Shown here: positions 25,257 through 34,365 of the stretch, piece by piece
Position numbering within the stretch: the first letter of the stretch is position 1
Layout of the letters: each line of letters begins with the position of its first letter
Position numbers and translations under genes: made by a program
From: an uncultured Oscillospiraceae bacterium
GTDB taxonomy: Bacteria > Bacillota > Clostridia > Oscillospirales > Acutalibacteraceae
Direction: 5' to 3'
NCBI GenBank assembly: GCA_900543395.1
Contig: UQQT01000006.1
Span: 1 to 64,000, forward strand
Length of the DNA: 64,000 nucleotides
The notes under the pieces: generated by a model
What the model saw: the letters and a program-made list of their open reading frames with translations, nothing else
The model's database searches: none
What the model was told of the DNA's origin: nothing

Positions 25257-27041
25257 TTATCTTCCCTGTCCGATTTTTCCGTCGGGAGGCTGCATTCCGC
25301 CCATATTTCCCGGCTGTACGCCGTTCATATTTCCTCCCGGCTGACCTCTCATACCTCCGGGCTGACCGGACATACTCACATTTCCGTATGCCGTCAGCGT
25401 ATCGCTTAATGTTATTTCGCATACCTGACTGCCGTCGAGAGAAACGGTATAGGTTTCGCCCTGTTCAAGCTCGTCAGACGAGAAAACGAAGTTTGACGCG
25501 TCGCATGTAAGCGTATAGGTAAACGTCTTTGAGTTACACGAAATCGTTACCGTTGAGCCCTTTTCGGCATTTGCGCCCAAAGAAACAAACATTGTCATCT
25601 GTTCACAATCGCTCGGGGTCTGTGACATAACGCCTCCCCTGCTCTCTGCAAACAGCGTACCGCCCGTAAGAGTACACGCTCCGTCGTAATCGAGCGCGCC
25701 GTTATCCTCGGTCGAACTGCTTACCGCTATTGTTCCTCCCGAAATTTCCATTGCTCCGTTTGAATCAAGACCGTCACCGCCTGCCGTGATGTTGAGAGTA
25801 CCGCCCGAAATCTTTATGGAGTGCGCTCCCGTCGACTGCCACGGATCGCCGTTTCCGAATCCGCTTTCATCATTACCGCCCGCGGAATTCAGACCGTCGT
25901 CGGACGAAACTATGTTAATTTCTCCTCCCGATACGTCAACATTCGATCCCTCAATCCCCTCGTAACAAGACTCAATATTGATTTTACCGCCCGAAACTTT
26001 AAGCGCAGAATCTGCATGAAACGCGTCGTCGCCGGTATTTATATTGAATTCTCCTCCCGATACGGTTACATTGCCGTTTGAATGAACCGCGTCGTCCGCG
26101 CAGTCGAGAGTAAACGTTCCGTCCGAAATCGTAATTTCACCGCCCGCTTTTACGCCTTTTGTGCTCGCATCCTCGCCGAGCTCTGCGGAATGTCCGCCTC
26201 CCGAGGTTATATTATACGTTCCGCCGTTTATATTAAGCGACGTTTCCGCCTGAATGCCGTCCTCGCCGGAAACAAGAGCAAGAGCACAGTTATTAAGATT
26301 TATATATCCTTTTTCGGTATCGGTATCGTTCGTCGACCGCAGAGCGTCCGCGCCCGAGGTTACGCTAAGCGAAGCGTTATTGACGACAAGCGAATCCTTG
26401 CCGTTGATTCCATTGTTCGAGGCGGTCACGGTTATATTTGAATTTTCAATTTCGAGATTGTCCTTAGATGTAATGCCGTTGTTGAATTCGGCATTGACCT
26501 CAAGCGAACCCTCACCGTATATCAGCATATCCGATTTTGAATAAACGCACGCGTTGGGTTCCTCATCTGTCTGCGACGAAAATTCGGAAGCATACGAATA
26601 TTCGCCCGAATCGCTTAATTTATTAACGCTGTCCGAATCAAGATAAACGTACGTCTTTTTTGATTTATAAACATAAAGCGGACTCGAATCCTTACACGTT
26701 ATATCCGCATTTTTCAAAACGAGCCAAACCTCGCTGTCGGGTGCGTTGACCGTAACCGAGCCGTCGAACGACGAGCCAGTTATCACGTAAACTCCGCCTC
26801 CTGTTATCACCGCGTCCGACTCCGAACACGTAACAGCTGAACCCGAAGATTTAACACCCAAATCCGAAAACTCGACGCTCACCGCGTTAGTCATATCCGG
26901 CGCGGACGTACCGGAATATAAAACGGGAACAGTGTTTGCGTCACCCGTCGTTTGCTCTTCGCTTTTATCTGAAGAACACGAAACAAATATAAATACTACG
27001 CTCATTAAAACCGAAATCAAAGCCGTAATTTTTTTATTCAT
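25257..27041 (-). CDS. Surface lipoprotein with Cthe_2159-like beta-helix (carbohydrate-binding) domain
   Basis: A 594-residue protein with a lipoprotein signal (VFIFVSC, Cys at about 22). Most of the chain is a run of short strands with regular Asn/Gly/Asp turns (EISDGTFTL, NVTVSGGEFNI, DALKVSGGKINI style), matching the Cthe_2159 family (DUF4353), whose founding member is a right-handed beta-helix that binds plant polysaccharides. The last ~40 residues are rich in Gly, Pro, Gln and Met. Two genes upstream on the same strand encode a DUF4956 membrane protein and a polyphosphate polymerase, a recurring but unexplained association in Firmicutes. The ligand here is unknown. Confidence 0.82.
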   Translation of the reverse strand: MNKKITALISVLMSVVFIFVSCSSDKSEEQTTGDANTVPVLYSGTSAPDMTNAVSVEFSDLGVKSSGSAVTCSESDAVITGGGVYVITGSSFDGSVTVNAPDSEVWLVLKNADITCKDSSPLYVYKSKKTYVYLDSDSVNKLSDSGEYSYASEFSSQTDEEPNACVYSKSDMLIYGEGSLEVNAEFNNGITSKDNLEIENSNITVTASNNGINGKDSLVVNNASLSVTSGADALRSTNDTDTEKGYINLNNCALALVSGEDGIQAETSLNINGGTYNITSGGGHSAELGEDASTKGVKAGGEITISDGTFTLDCADDAVHSNGNVTVSGGEFNINTGDDAFHADSALKVSGGKINIESCYEGIEGSNVDVSGGEINIVSSDDGLNSAGGNDESGFGNGDPWQSTGAHSIKISGGTLNITAGGDGLDSNGAMEISGGTIAVSSSTEDNGALDYDGACTLTGGTLFAESRGGVMSQTPSDCEQMTMFVSLGANAEKGSTVTISCNSKTFTYTLTCDASNFVFSSDELEQGETYTVSLDGSQVCEITLSDTLTAYGNVSMSGQPGGMRGQPGGNMNGVQPGNMGGMQPPDGKIGQGR

Positions 27042-27056
27042 AAATTTTCACGCCTT

Positions 27057-27719
27057 TCACAAAGCTTCTTTTGAAATCTCTCTCGAACACGAGATATTGA
27101 GGTTGCCGTTCCTGCACCTTACCGCGTCGATAAAATCTTTCGGAGCCTCGCTTTTATTAAACGTGACCGAATATTTAAGCTCGTAAAGAGTACCCATATT
27201 CGTAGTTTTAACGCTGTCAAGAGAGTGAGATTTTGTATATTTTTCGAATAGATCGTCGAAAAGTCCGTCGTAGTCGAGATCCTCGGGTATTGTAATTTTT
27301 AAAATGCGTTCGCCGGGCTTCGGCGACGAAAAACCGAAATGAACGAGCAGAAGCATTACCGAAGCGATTATTACAAAAAAAATTACCGCCAGAACGACGT
27401 AGCCCATTCCGAGAGCAAGCCCCGTCGCCATTGAGAGGAAAATAACGCCTATCTCCCTCGCGCTTCCGGGAGCCGAACGGAATCTAATAAGACTGAACGC
27501 TCCTGCGACCGCAACGCCCGCGCCCACACTTCCGTTTACGAGCATTATAACGACCTGAACGATAGCCGGCAGGACGAACAGTGCGACAGCAAAGCTCTGC
27601 GAGCTTTTTGATTTATACGTTCCGACGAACGCCGAGCACGCGCCGAGTACGAGCGACACCGCCGTGCATATTAAAAATGACTGTAAAGTAAGAGACTGAC
27701 CGATTATTGAATTAAGCAC
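27057..27719 (-). CDS. DUF4956 membrane protein
   Basis: A 220-residue protein. Four hydrophobic segments lie at about 13-32, 42-62, 66-82 and 95-130, with the family motif AGAFSLIRFRSAPGSAREI in the loop, followed by a ~80-residue cytoplasmic domain. The start is GTG at 27719 with AAAGGGG upstream; it overlaps the polyphosphate polymerase gene by 8 nt. DUF4956 proteins are repeatedly found beside VTC-domain polymerases and CotH or Cthe_2159-type proteins. A role as the membrane subunit of a polyphosphate channel or anchor is inference. Confidence 0.85.
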   Translation of the reverse strand: MLNSIIGQSLTLQSFLICTAVSLVLGACSAFVGTYKSKSSQSFAVALFVLPAIVQVVIMLVNGSVGAGVAVAGAFSLIRFRSAPGSAREIGVIFLSMATGLALGMGYVVLAVIFFVIIASVMLLLVHFGFSSPKPGERILKITIPEDLDYDGLFDDLFEKYTKSHSLDSVKTTNMGTLYELKYSVTFNKSEAPKDFIDAVRCRNGNLNISCSREISKEAL

Positions 27720-28455
27720 CTAAAAGAACCCCTTTCGATATTACATCCGGTTTTTTGAATATTTCGGGCAGAATGTATTTTTTATAGCACTCGCCGTATT
27801 TTGAAAACGAAACGCTCCCTGCGCCGACCTGCGTAAGTGCGGAGCTTAACCACATCGGGCAAACGCCCGGCAGCTTTATTTCGGTCAAATATAAATCCGA
27901 ATCGAGTATTTTTCTGCCCTTGTCTCCTTTTCGCAGGTCGAGGTCGTACGTTCTGAATCGTATATTTTTATCGAACGTAATCCGCACCGCTCCGTCGTCT
28001 CTGCCGGCGTACGCCGTTCTGTCGTATGCTATAAAAACCTTCGGCGATAAATCGTAAAATGAATTGAAATACTCTATCTCTCTTGCAATCTGTCCGCCGG
28101 GATAGGCAAGGACTCCGCCCGAGAGTATCGGCTCGACGCACGACGCCGAAGCCGTTATTCTTCTTTTGTATACGATGCCGTCAAACTTTTTCTTTATCTC
28201 GATAAAAACATTAGATTCGTCGTTCGGCACGCCGTAGCTTCTGACCCGCAATTTTTCTTTATACACAGGCTTTTCAATCGACCTTCTTATAATCGCGAAA
28301 TCGTCCGTATCGTAATAAATATTGCATATCGTATATTCGCCGTATTTATCCTTTATGATTTTGTCGTTTATGATTTCAAGCAGTCTGTCGCGCTGAAACG
28401 AGGTAAGCATATACTTTTTTTCATATCTTTTAAAACTGAACTGAACGTTTGACAT
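27712..28455 (-). CDS. VTC-domain polyphosphate polymerase
   Basis: I placed the start at the ATG at 28455 (247 residues), because AAGGAG lies 9 nt before it and only about 1 nt before the upstream ATG. The tunnel-lining motifs of the VTC4-like catalytic domain are present: RYEKKY, NIYYDT, PVYKEKLRVRSYG, FIEIKKK, YKRR, RITFD, then TEIKLPG and SFSKYG. In yeast this domain makes polyphosphate from ATP. It leads the three-gene set with DUF4956 and the beta-helix lipoprotein. Bacterial VTC proteins are less studied, so activity is by family. Confidence 0.88.
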   Translation of the reverse strand: MSNVQFSFKRYEKKYMLTSFQRDRLLEIINDKIIKDKYGEYTICNIYYDTDDFAIIRRSIEKPVYKEKLRVRSYGVPNDESNVFIEIKKKFDGIVYKRRITASASCVEPILSGGVLAYPGGQIAREIEYFNSFYDLSPKVFIAYDRTAYAGRDDGAVRITFDKNIRFRTYDLDLRKGDKGRKILDSDLYLTEIKLPGVCPMWLSSALTQVGAGSVSFSKYGECYKKYILPEIFKKPDVISKGVLLGA

Positions 28456-28521
28456 ATCGCTCATCTCCTTAATGTAACTGCATAATAACCTGTCTAACTA
28501 AAGCGAAACTAAAGGATAGCA

Positions 28522-28558
28522 AAAAAAACACCGGGACTCACATTTTGTGAGTCTCGGC
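28522..28558 (-). terminator. Terminator of the first ABC exporter pair
   Basis: A 12-bp stem with one G-U pair (28532-28543 with 28547-28558). Read leftward it ends in an eight-T run (A at 28522-28529). It is about 20 nt beyond the stop codon at 28577. Confidence 0.9.
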
Positions 28559-28576
28559 ACATATAATATTTGATAT

Positions 28577-30481
28577 TTATTCGTCGTCCTCGGGAGGTAT
28601 TCCGCCCTGATACTGGCAGTCGTGAAGCATTGCGTAGAAGCCCTTAGCCTCCATTAACTCCTCGTGCGTGCCGGCTTCAACAACGCTTCCCCGTCTCATG
28701 ACGAGAATTCTGTCCGCGTTCTTTATAGTCGAGAGCCTGTGCGCGATAACAAAGCTTGTTCTGTCCTTCATCAGATATTTCATTGCCTTCTGAATCTGAA
28801 GCTCCGTCTTTGTGTCGACCGAGCTTGTCGCCTCGTCGAGAATAAGTATCGGCGGGTCGGCAAGAACGGCTCTCGCTATTGTTATCAGCTGCTTCTGACC
28901 CTGCGAAATATTCGTTCCGTCCTCTTGAAGCTCCGTATTGTACCCGTCGGGCTGACTCATTATGAAGTCGTGAATTCTTGCAATCTTCGCGGCTCTTATT
29001 ATCTCTCCGTCCGCCGCGTTTTCTTTACCGTAGGCTATATTGTCCCTTATCGTACCCTTGAATATCCACGTATCCTGTAAAACCATACCTATCTGCGAAC
29101 GCAGAAGCTCCCTGGGCATATCGGCGATATTAACGCCGTCAACGTCGATTTCACCCGAACGAATATCGTAAAAACGCATAAGCAGGTTGATTATCGTCGT
29201 CTTGCCCGCACCTGTGGGGCCTACAATAGCGATAAGATCGCCCTTATTCGCCGTCATGCTGAAATCCTCGATGAGAGGCTTATCCTCGCGGTATCTGAAC
29301 GATACGTTTTTAAATTCGACTCTGCCGTCCGCGTTAAGTGACGTGACCTTATCTGAGTCGGGAATTTCCTCCTCCTCGTCAAGAAGCTCGAAAACGCGTT
29401 CTGCGGATGCGAGTCCAGACTGAATCGAATTTATAAGCTTCGAAAGGCTCGTAAGCGGAGACGACAAAAGGCTGTTATACGATATAAATTTGGTAATCGA
29501 GCCGAGCGAGAATCCCGCCGCGCCGGCGACTATCATATTTCCGCTGACTATACATATTATAACGTATACGGCGTTATTGATTAAATTTATAACGGGTTCT
29601 ATGGTTCCCGATATAAAATTCGCCTTTACGGTTATGTACTGAAGTCCGTCGTTTATTTCGTCGAATTCGGCTTTCGCCTTTTCCTCGTTATTAAACGTTT
29701 TGTTTATCGTATGACCCGTGAACATCTCCTCAATATGACCGTTGAGATCACCCGTCGTGTTCCAGTAACGTTTGAACCACTTGCGCGAAACTCTCGACAC
29801 AAAGTATGAAAATACCGCGCCGAGTGGGGAGATTATAACCGTAATAAGGGCGAGCCTCCAGTTCTGAACGAACATTATGATTATAACTGCGACAACCTGT
29901 ATAACGCTCGTTATAACGGTGAGAATACTGCTCTGGAGAATATTCGAAAGATTCGAAATATCGTTTGTAAGACGGCTCAAAAGATCGCCCTTCGTATGCG
30001 AATCATAAAAACTCAGGGGAAGTCTTGCAAGTTTAGAATTTACCTGTTCTCTCATCGAGCAGAGCATTTTCTGCGAAACTCCCGCCATTACGAACTGCTG
30101 AACGTACTGGAACAGTCCCGCCGCGACATAGAGAGCTACCGTTTTTATAAGAAGCGTCTTAACCTCGGAGAAATCAAGAGTCACTCCGTGCAGTCTGTTC
30201 TGAACCTGGGTCTGAATCGCGTCGACAACGTCGCCGAGAATTCCGGGCGCGTAAGAATTTATAACCGTGTACGCAATAGCCGCTATACATGATACGGTGA
30301 ACGCGAACATAAACGGCTTTGACAAAGCCATCAGACGCTTAAGCGTTCCCTTGGAATCCGTAGGCTTGTCCTCTCCGCTTTTTTCCTTGTTTCTGTAAGC
30401 CGCGTATTTCCCGCTGCCGTTTTTTATGTAGTTAAGAGCGATCTCCTTGGCGCGCTTGTCATGCTGTGATATCTTACTCAC
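28577..30481 (-). CDS. Heterodimeric ABC exporter subunit, catalytic half
   Basis: The start is called as GTG at 30481 (634 residues): GAGGAGGG lies 7 nt upstream and the start overlaps the stop codon of the partner gene by 8 nt. The frame is open a further 26 codons, but those would lie inside the partner. Six membrane helices are followed by a nucleotide-binding domain with GPTGAGKT, signature NISQGQKQ and Walker B LILDEATSSVD with the catalytic Glu. Type IV multidrug-like exporter; substrate unknown. Pairs with 30474-32465. Confidence 0.92.
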   Translation of the reverse strand: MSKISQHDKRAKEIALNYIKNGSGKYAAYRNKEKSGEDKPTDSKGTLKRLMALSKPFMFAFTVSCIAAIAYTVINSYAPGILGDVVDAIQTQVQNRLHGVTLDFSEVKTLLIKTVALYVAAGLFQYVQQFVMAGVSQKMLCSMREQVNSKLARLPLSFYDSHTKGDLLSRLTNDISNLSNILQSSILTVITSVIQVVAVIIIMFVQNWRLALITVIISPLGAVFSYFVSRVSRKWFKRYWNTTGDLNGHIEEMFTGHTINKTFNNEEKAKAEFDEINDGLQYITVKANFISGTIEPVINLINNAVYVIICIVSGNMIVAGAAGFSLGSITKFISYNSLLSSPLTSLSKLINSIQSGLASAERVFELLDEEEEIPDSDKVTSLNADGRVEFKNVSFRYREDKPLIEDFSMTANKGDLIAIVGPTGAGKTTIINLLMRFYDIRSGEIDVDGVNIADMPRELLRSQIGMVLQDTWIFKGTIRDNIAYGKENAADGEIIRAAKIARIHDFIMSQPDGYNTELQEDGTNISQGQKQLITIARAVLADPPILILDEATSSVDTKTELQIQKAMKYLMKDRTSFVIAHRLSTIKNADRILVMRRGSVVEAGTHEELMEAKGFYAMLHDCQYQGGIPPEDDE

Positions 30482-32465
30482 CGTCGGATCCCTCCTCGCT
30501 GTCGATTTCCCCGCCGTTTTCGGCTTTTTCGCCGTCTTCGCCGCCGGACGCGTTTTCATCCGCCGGATTCAGAAGCTCCTCAATAAATCCGTCGTCATCG
30601 TCGTCGTTATCGCCGAGCTGTGAGTCGACTATTTCCTTGTACTGCGGACACGTTTCGATAAGCTCGCTGTGTTTTCCCATGCCGACAAGCCTGCCGTCGG
30701 ACATTACGAGAATTCTGTCGGCGTTCATTATCGTTCCTATACGCTGGGCTACGATAATAATATTTTTATCCCCGAGCGTTTTATTGATACCGGCTCTCAG
30801 TCTTGCGTCCGTCGCAAGGTCGAGCGCGGAAAAGCTGTCGTCGAAAATATATATATCTGCGTCTCTTATAACGGCTCTGGCTATGGCAAGACGCTGTTTC
30901 TGTCCGCCTGAGAAGTTATTTCCGCCCTGCGAAACCATGCTTTTCATACCCTCGGGCAGAGCGAATACGAAATTCTTAGCCTGCGCGATTGACAGTGCAA
31001 GCTCCATTTCCTCTTTCGTCGCGTCGGGTTTGCCGACTCTTAAATTGTCCTCTATTGTTCCGCTGAACAAAAACGCTTTCTGCGGTACGACGGAAACGCG
31101 GGAGTGAAGCTCGGAAACGGACATATCTCTGATATCGACTCCGCCGAGAGTTACCGAACCCTCCGTTACGTCGTAAAGCCTCGGAATCAGATTGACGACG
31201 GAGCTTTTTCCGCTGCCGGTTATTCCGATAATCGCCGTGACCTCTCCCGGAGCGCACGTAAACGAAATATGTTCAAGCGACGGCTTTTCGGCTGTCGGGT
31301 AAGTAAACGATACGTCGTTGAATGAGAGAACTCCCCTGTTCTCTTCGTTCGGCTCAACGGCGGATGCGGGGTCTTTTATCGAATTCTCCATATCGAGAAC
31401 CTCGTTTATACGGCGAGCCGAAATATTCGCCTTGGGAATGGAAACGAATATTGTCGCTATCGACGTAACGCCCGTTATGATGAGCATCATATACGACATA
31501 AACGCCTGCAAATTGCCGACAGTCGCGTTGATTTGGTCGTAATCGAGCGTCGGGTCGAGCGTTTCGATGACCTTACCGCCCTTCCACATAAGCATTGCGA
31601 TCGCGGTGTAAAGAACCGTAACCATAAACGGCAGGAGCGAAGCCATAATTCTCGTCGCTTTTAGACTTAACGAGGTAAGATCGAAGTTCGTTTTCGAGAA
31701 CTTCTCATCCTCGCTCGCCGTTTTGTTGAACGATCTTATGACTCTGATTCCGCCGATTTTCTCTCTGACGATCTGATTGAGCTTGTCCGTCAGTTTCTGA
31801 ACCTTTGAGAAAATAGGCACGATAAATATAAACATTATTATAATAAATACCAATATTATAGGTATGACAACGCCGAGGAAGCCCATCAGCTTCGGGTTTA
31901 AGCTTATCGCGAGAACGAGTCCGAGAACAAGCGTAATCGGTACCGTAAGGATCGTTCTCAAAGAATTGAGTATCATATCCTGAACCTGAACGACGTCGTT
32001 CGTCGTACGCGTAATAAGCGAAGCCACGCCGATTTTGTCTATATCGGTCTGCGACAGCGACTGAACCTTATAAAACATGGTTCGTCTTAAAATATTCGCG
32101 TAGCCGGACGATACCTTCGACGAAAAATACGTATTGCCCAGCGACACGCCGATTGACAGTACGGAGAATACTATCATTACCATGCCGATAAAGCGTATTG
32201 TATCGGAGCCTACCGCAATTCCCATGTTTTCAAGGAATGAGAGCTGTTTGACATTCGGATCGGACGCACCGTTTACGCCGTATGTTACCATATAATTCGT
32301 AAGCATAGGCAGTATTATCTGAAACAGCGACTGGAAAATCATGAACGCTATCGAAATCCAAAACGGCTTTGAATACGGCTTTAAAAGCTTCAGCAGTTTA
32401 AAAAGTCCCGCGGGCTTTTTCTTCTCCGTTTCCTTTTTCTTTTTTTCTTTAACCTCCGTCGGCAA
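30474..32465 (-). CDS. Heterodimeric ABC exporter subunit, degenerate half
   Basis: A 663-residue protein with six helices and a nucleotide-binding domain with GITGSGKS, signature NFSGGQKQR and Walker B YIFDDSFSALD. The catalytic Glu is replaced by Asp, the usual mark of the non-catalytic site in heterodimeric exporters of the BmrCD/LmrCD kind. The N-terminus is very lysine-rich and the C-terminal ~50 residues are acidic (DDDDD, then glutamate-rich). The start appears to be TTG at 32465 with GGAG upstream; the exact start is uncertain. Confidence 0.9.
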   Translation of the reverse strand: MPTEVKEKKKKETEKKKPAGLFKLLKLLKPYSKPFWISIAFMIFQSLFQIILPMLTNYMVTYGVNGASDPNVKQLSFLENMGIAVGSDTIRFIGMVMIVFSVLSIGVSLGNTYFSSKVSSGYANILRRTMFYKVQSLSQTDIDKIGVASLITRTTNDVVQVQDMILNSLRTILTVPITLVLGLVLAISLNPKLMGFLGVVIPIILVFIIIMFIFIVPIFSKVQKLTDKLNQIVREKIGGIRVIRSFNKTASEDEKFSKTNFDLTSLSLKATRIMASLLPFMVTVLYTAIAMLMWKGGKVIETLDPTLDYDQINATVGNLQAFMSYMMLIITGVTSIATIFVSIPKANISARRINEVLDMENSIKDPASAVEPNEENRGVLSFNDVSFTYPTAEKPSLEHISFTCAPGEVTAIIGITGSGKSSVVNLIPRLYDVTEGSVTLGGVDIRDMSVSELHSRVSVVPQKAFLFSGTIEDNLRVGKPDATKEEMELALSIAQAKNFVFALPEGMKSMVSQGGNNFSGGQKQRLAIARAVIRDADIYIFDDSFSALDLATDARLRAGINKTLGDKNIIIVAQRIGTIMNADRILVMSDGRLVGMGKHSELIETCPQYKEIVDSQLGDNDDDDDGFIEELLNPADENASGGEDGEKAENGGEIDSEEGSDGE

Positions 32466-32644
32466 CGCGCATCACTCCGTAACATTAAGTAAATTACAAG
32501 TTAAATAATATAATAACATGAGTTCGTAAACTTTGCAATGAAATAATTATAAATATACTTCTTTATACAAACTGTATATTATCCATTCGAATTTTACGTT
32601 TAAAATTACAAAAAAACCGTTCTTTTTTTGTTCACATATAGGTA

Positions 32645-32673
32645 TTGACAAGCTACGGGATATTAATTATAAT
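32645..32673 (+). promoter_or_regulatory. Exact consensus sigma-A promoter
   Basis: TTGACA (32645-32650), a 17-nt spacer and TATAAT (32668-32673). With AGGAGG at 32705-32710 it predicts very strong expression of the secreted protein gene at 32720. Confidence 0.93.
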
Positions 32674-32719
32674 ATAATTACTTAAAGTGGATAAAAATCT
32701 GAACAGGAGGCACACTTTT

Positions 32720-33988
32720 ATGAAGAAAACCATATCAGTTGTTTTGGCTGTCATCATGATGCTTGCGGTTTGTCCCGTTGTTTCGTTCGCCGCATCCACA
32801 TGGGCTACCGGCAGCACTATCGGCACCGGCGAATATACTGAGGCTGTTAACACCACCGGCACCGGCACCGTTACTATCGGCGGCACCGTAACCATGAGAA
32901 ACTCTCTCACCGTCACAGAGGGTGTAACTCTCAGAATAGCTACCGGCGCAACTCTCGTTATGTCGGGAGCAAATGCAAAGCTTATCATTTCAAAGAACGC
33001 TACCGTTCTTCTTGAGAGCAGCGGTACCGTATTGATGCAGAGCGCATCCATGTTTGAGAATAACGGAACCATTGAGCTTAAATCCGGATCCAATTTCAAC
33101 ATTAACGACGGCGCAAGAGGCAACAACAACAGTGTTATAGAGAACATTTCGAGAATCAACGTAAGCGAAAACGGTTATCTCTATCACAAGGTTTCCATTC
33201 CCAACAGCTTTTCAACTTCTTATAAAGCAAGCGAAACATGGAACAGAAAGGCTATGACCATTCAGTTCTCTCCCTCATACTTCCTTGATGCCGGCGCACA
33301 GACCGATACCGAGTATCTTACCGCTAAGTACACTCCCGTACAGACCGTAACGGGCGGTTATACCGACGTTTACGTTGAGCATAACACCAAGATTTACGTC
33401 AAGATCACCGTACCCGACGGAGACGGCGACTTCATCGATGTAGGCAGAATGCTGCTCACAGCCGGCGGACAGACCGTCACCTGCGACAGAGGCGTATTCA
33501 TGATCACTCCCATGAACGCCATGACACTTAACGTAGTTTCGACAAAATATGCGGATGTCGTTAAGCTCTTCAAAATTGAGCTTCCCAAGACTGACGGTTA
33601 TTATGTTGCTCTTATGGACGGCACTGTAGGCGAGACTATCGTAGAGTTCGGAAAAACGCTTCAGTTCCACGTAGTTGTAGGCCCCGATTATGATAAGTCT
33701 ACTTACTCCGTATATGTTAACACGGCAGAGCTTCAGCCCGACGAGTACGGTTACTACGACGTTACCGGACCTATCGACAACGACGGCAATATGGCTACCG
33801 CAGGCGGAGTTCAGCAGGCTCTCACCATCAAGGTTATGGGAGTAACCTCCAACAAGCTTATCGGCACCATGACCGACGTAGTCGGATTCATTCAGCAGAT
33901 TTTCTCGGTTATCAAGTCAATCATCGCGTTCTTCGCAGACCTCTTTAAGGGCGGTACAGGAGATTTCGATAAAATCTTCGGAACTTGA
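32720..33988 (+). CDS. Abundant secreted protein, unknown function, beta-solenoid-like N-terminal half
   Basis: Starts at the ATG at 32720 (422 residues), 9 nt after AGGAGG. The signal peptide is MKKTISVVLAVIMMLAV..., cut after SFA. Residues ~24-165 are short alternating strands rich in Thr, Gly and Val (TVTIGGTVTMRNSLTV, TLRIATGATLVMSG), suggesting a beta-solenoid. Middle ~180 residues have a domain not recognised. The C-terminal ~45 residues form hydrophobic helices (IFSVIKSIIAFFADLFKGG) without a sorting signal. Codon use is biased to ACC, GGC and ATC, unlike neighbours, as in highly expressed genes. A possible S-layer, matrix or adhesin component; not recognised further. Confidence 0.75.
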   Translation: MKKTISVVLAVIMMLAVCPVVSFAASTWATGSTIGTGEYTEAVNTTGTGTVTIGGTVTMRNSLTVTEGVTLRIATGATLVMSGANAKLIISKNATVLLESSGTVLMQSASMFENNGTIELKSGSNFNINDGARGNNNSVIENISRINVSENGYLYHKVSIPNSFSTSYKASETWNRKAMTIQFSPSYFLDAGAQTDTEYLTAKYTPVQTVTGGYTDVYVEHNTKIYVKITVPDGDGDFIDVGRMLLTAGGQTVTCDRGVFMITPMNAMTLNVVSTKYADVVKLFKIELPKTDGYYVALMDGTVGETIVEFGKTLQFHVVVGPDYDKSTYSVYVNTAELQPDEYGYYDVTGPIDNDGNMATAGGVQQALTIKVMGVTSNKLIGTMTDVVGFIQQIFSVIKSIIAFFADLFKGGTGDFDKIFGT

Positions 33989-34012
33989 TTAAGATTTAAT
34001 ATCAGCATAGAG

Positions 34013-34039
34013 AAAGGCAGTCCCTCGGGACTGCCTTTT
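34013..34039 (+). terminator. Strong terminator of the secreted protein gene
   Basis: A 12-bp perfect stem (34013-34024 with 34027-34038), AAAGGCAGTCCC against GGGACTGCCTTT, ending in a T-run, 24 nt after the stop codon. Confidence 0.93.
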
Positions 34040-34087
34040 GCTTTATTATCTAACATATTTATTATTCGAGAACACAGACAATATCTT

Positions 34088-34237
34088 GTAGGGGAAAATA
34101 TCATCTTCCCGCATGAGACTTACGGAAATATGAATGATAACAATGCGTCGGCAATATGAAAATCAGCGGTTTTCCGTCGGTAAAATCACATTTAAGAATT
34201 CCTGCCTTTACCACGGGAAGACAATGAATTCCCCTAC
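34088..34237. repeat. 150-bp element with imperfect inverted ends
   Basis: Ends 34088-34111 and 34214-34237 are imperfect inverted copies (about 19 of 24 bases), beginning GTAGGGG and ending CCCCTAC. No gene lies inside. The end sequence recalls the GTAGGGG...CCCCTAC dispersed repeats seen in gut Firmicutes. The whole 354-bp gap 33989-34342 holds only the terminator, this element and the repeat at 34299-34365. Confidence 0.55.
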
Positions 34238-34298
34238 GTCTCAATCTAAATTTTTTAAATCAACTCAAATTCGGTTATCATCGAAATTCGGACATATT

Positions 34299-34365
34299 TT
34301 CTAACCGCCGACTGCTGTCTGCTGTTCACTGTAAACAACGATTTACATCTGTAAATTACTGTTTA
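34299..34365. repeat. Dispersed repeat overlapping the engB 3' end (related to 47716-47860)
   Basis: Shares TTCTAACC, CTGCTGTTCACTG (34319-34331) and a palindrome (34332-34365) with the element at 47716-47860. The palindrome supplies the last codons and stop of engB. Confidence 0.6.
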
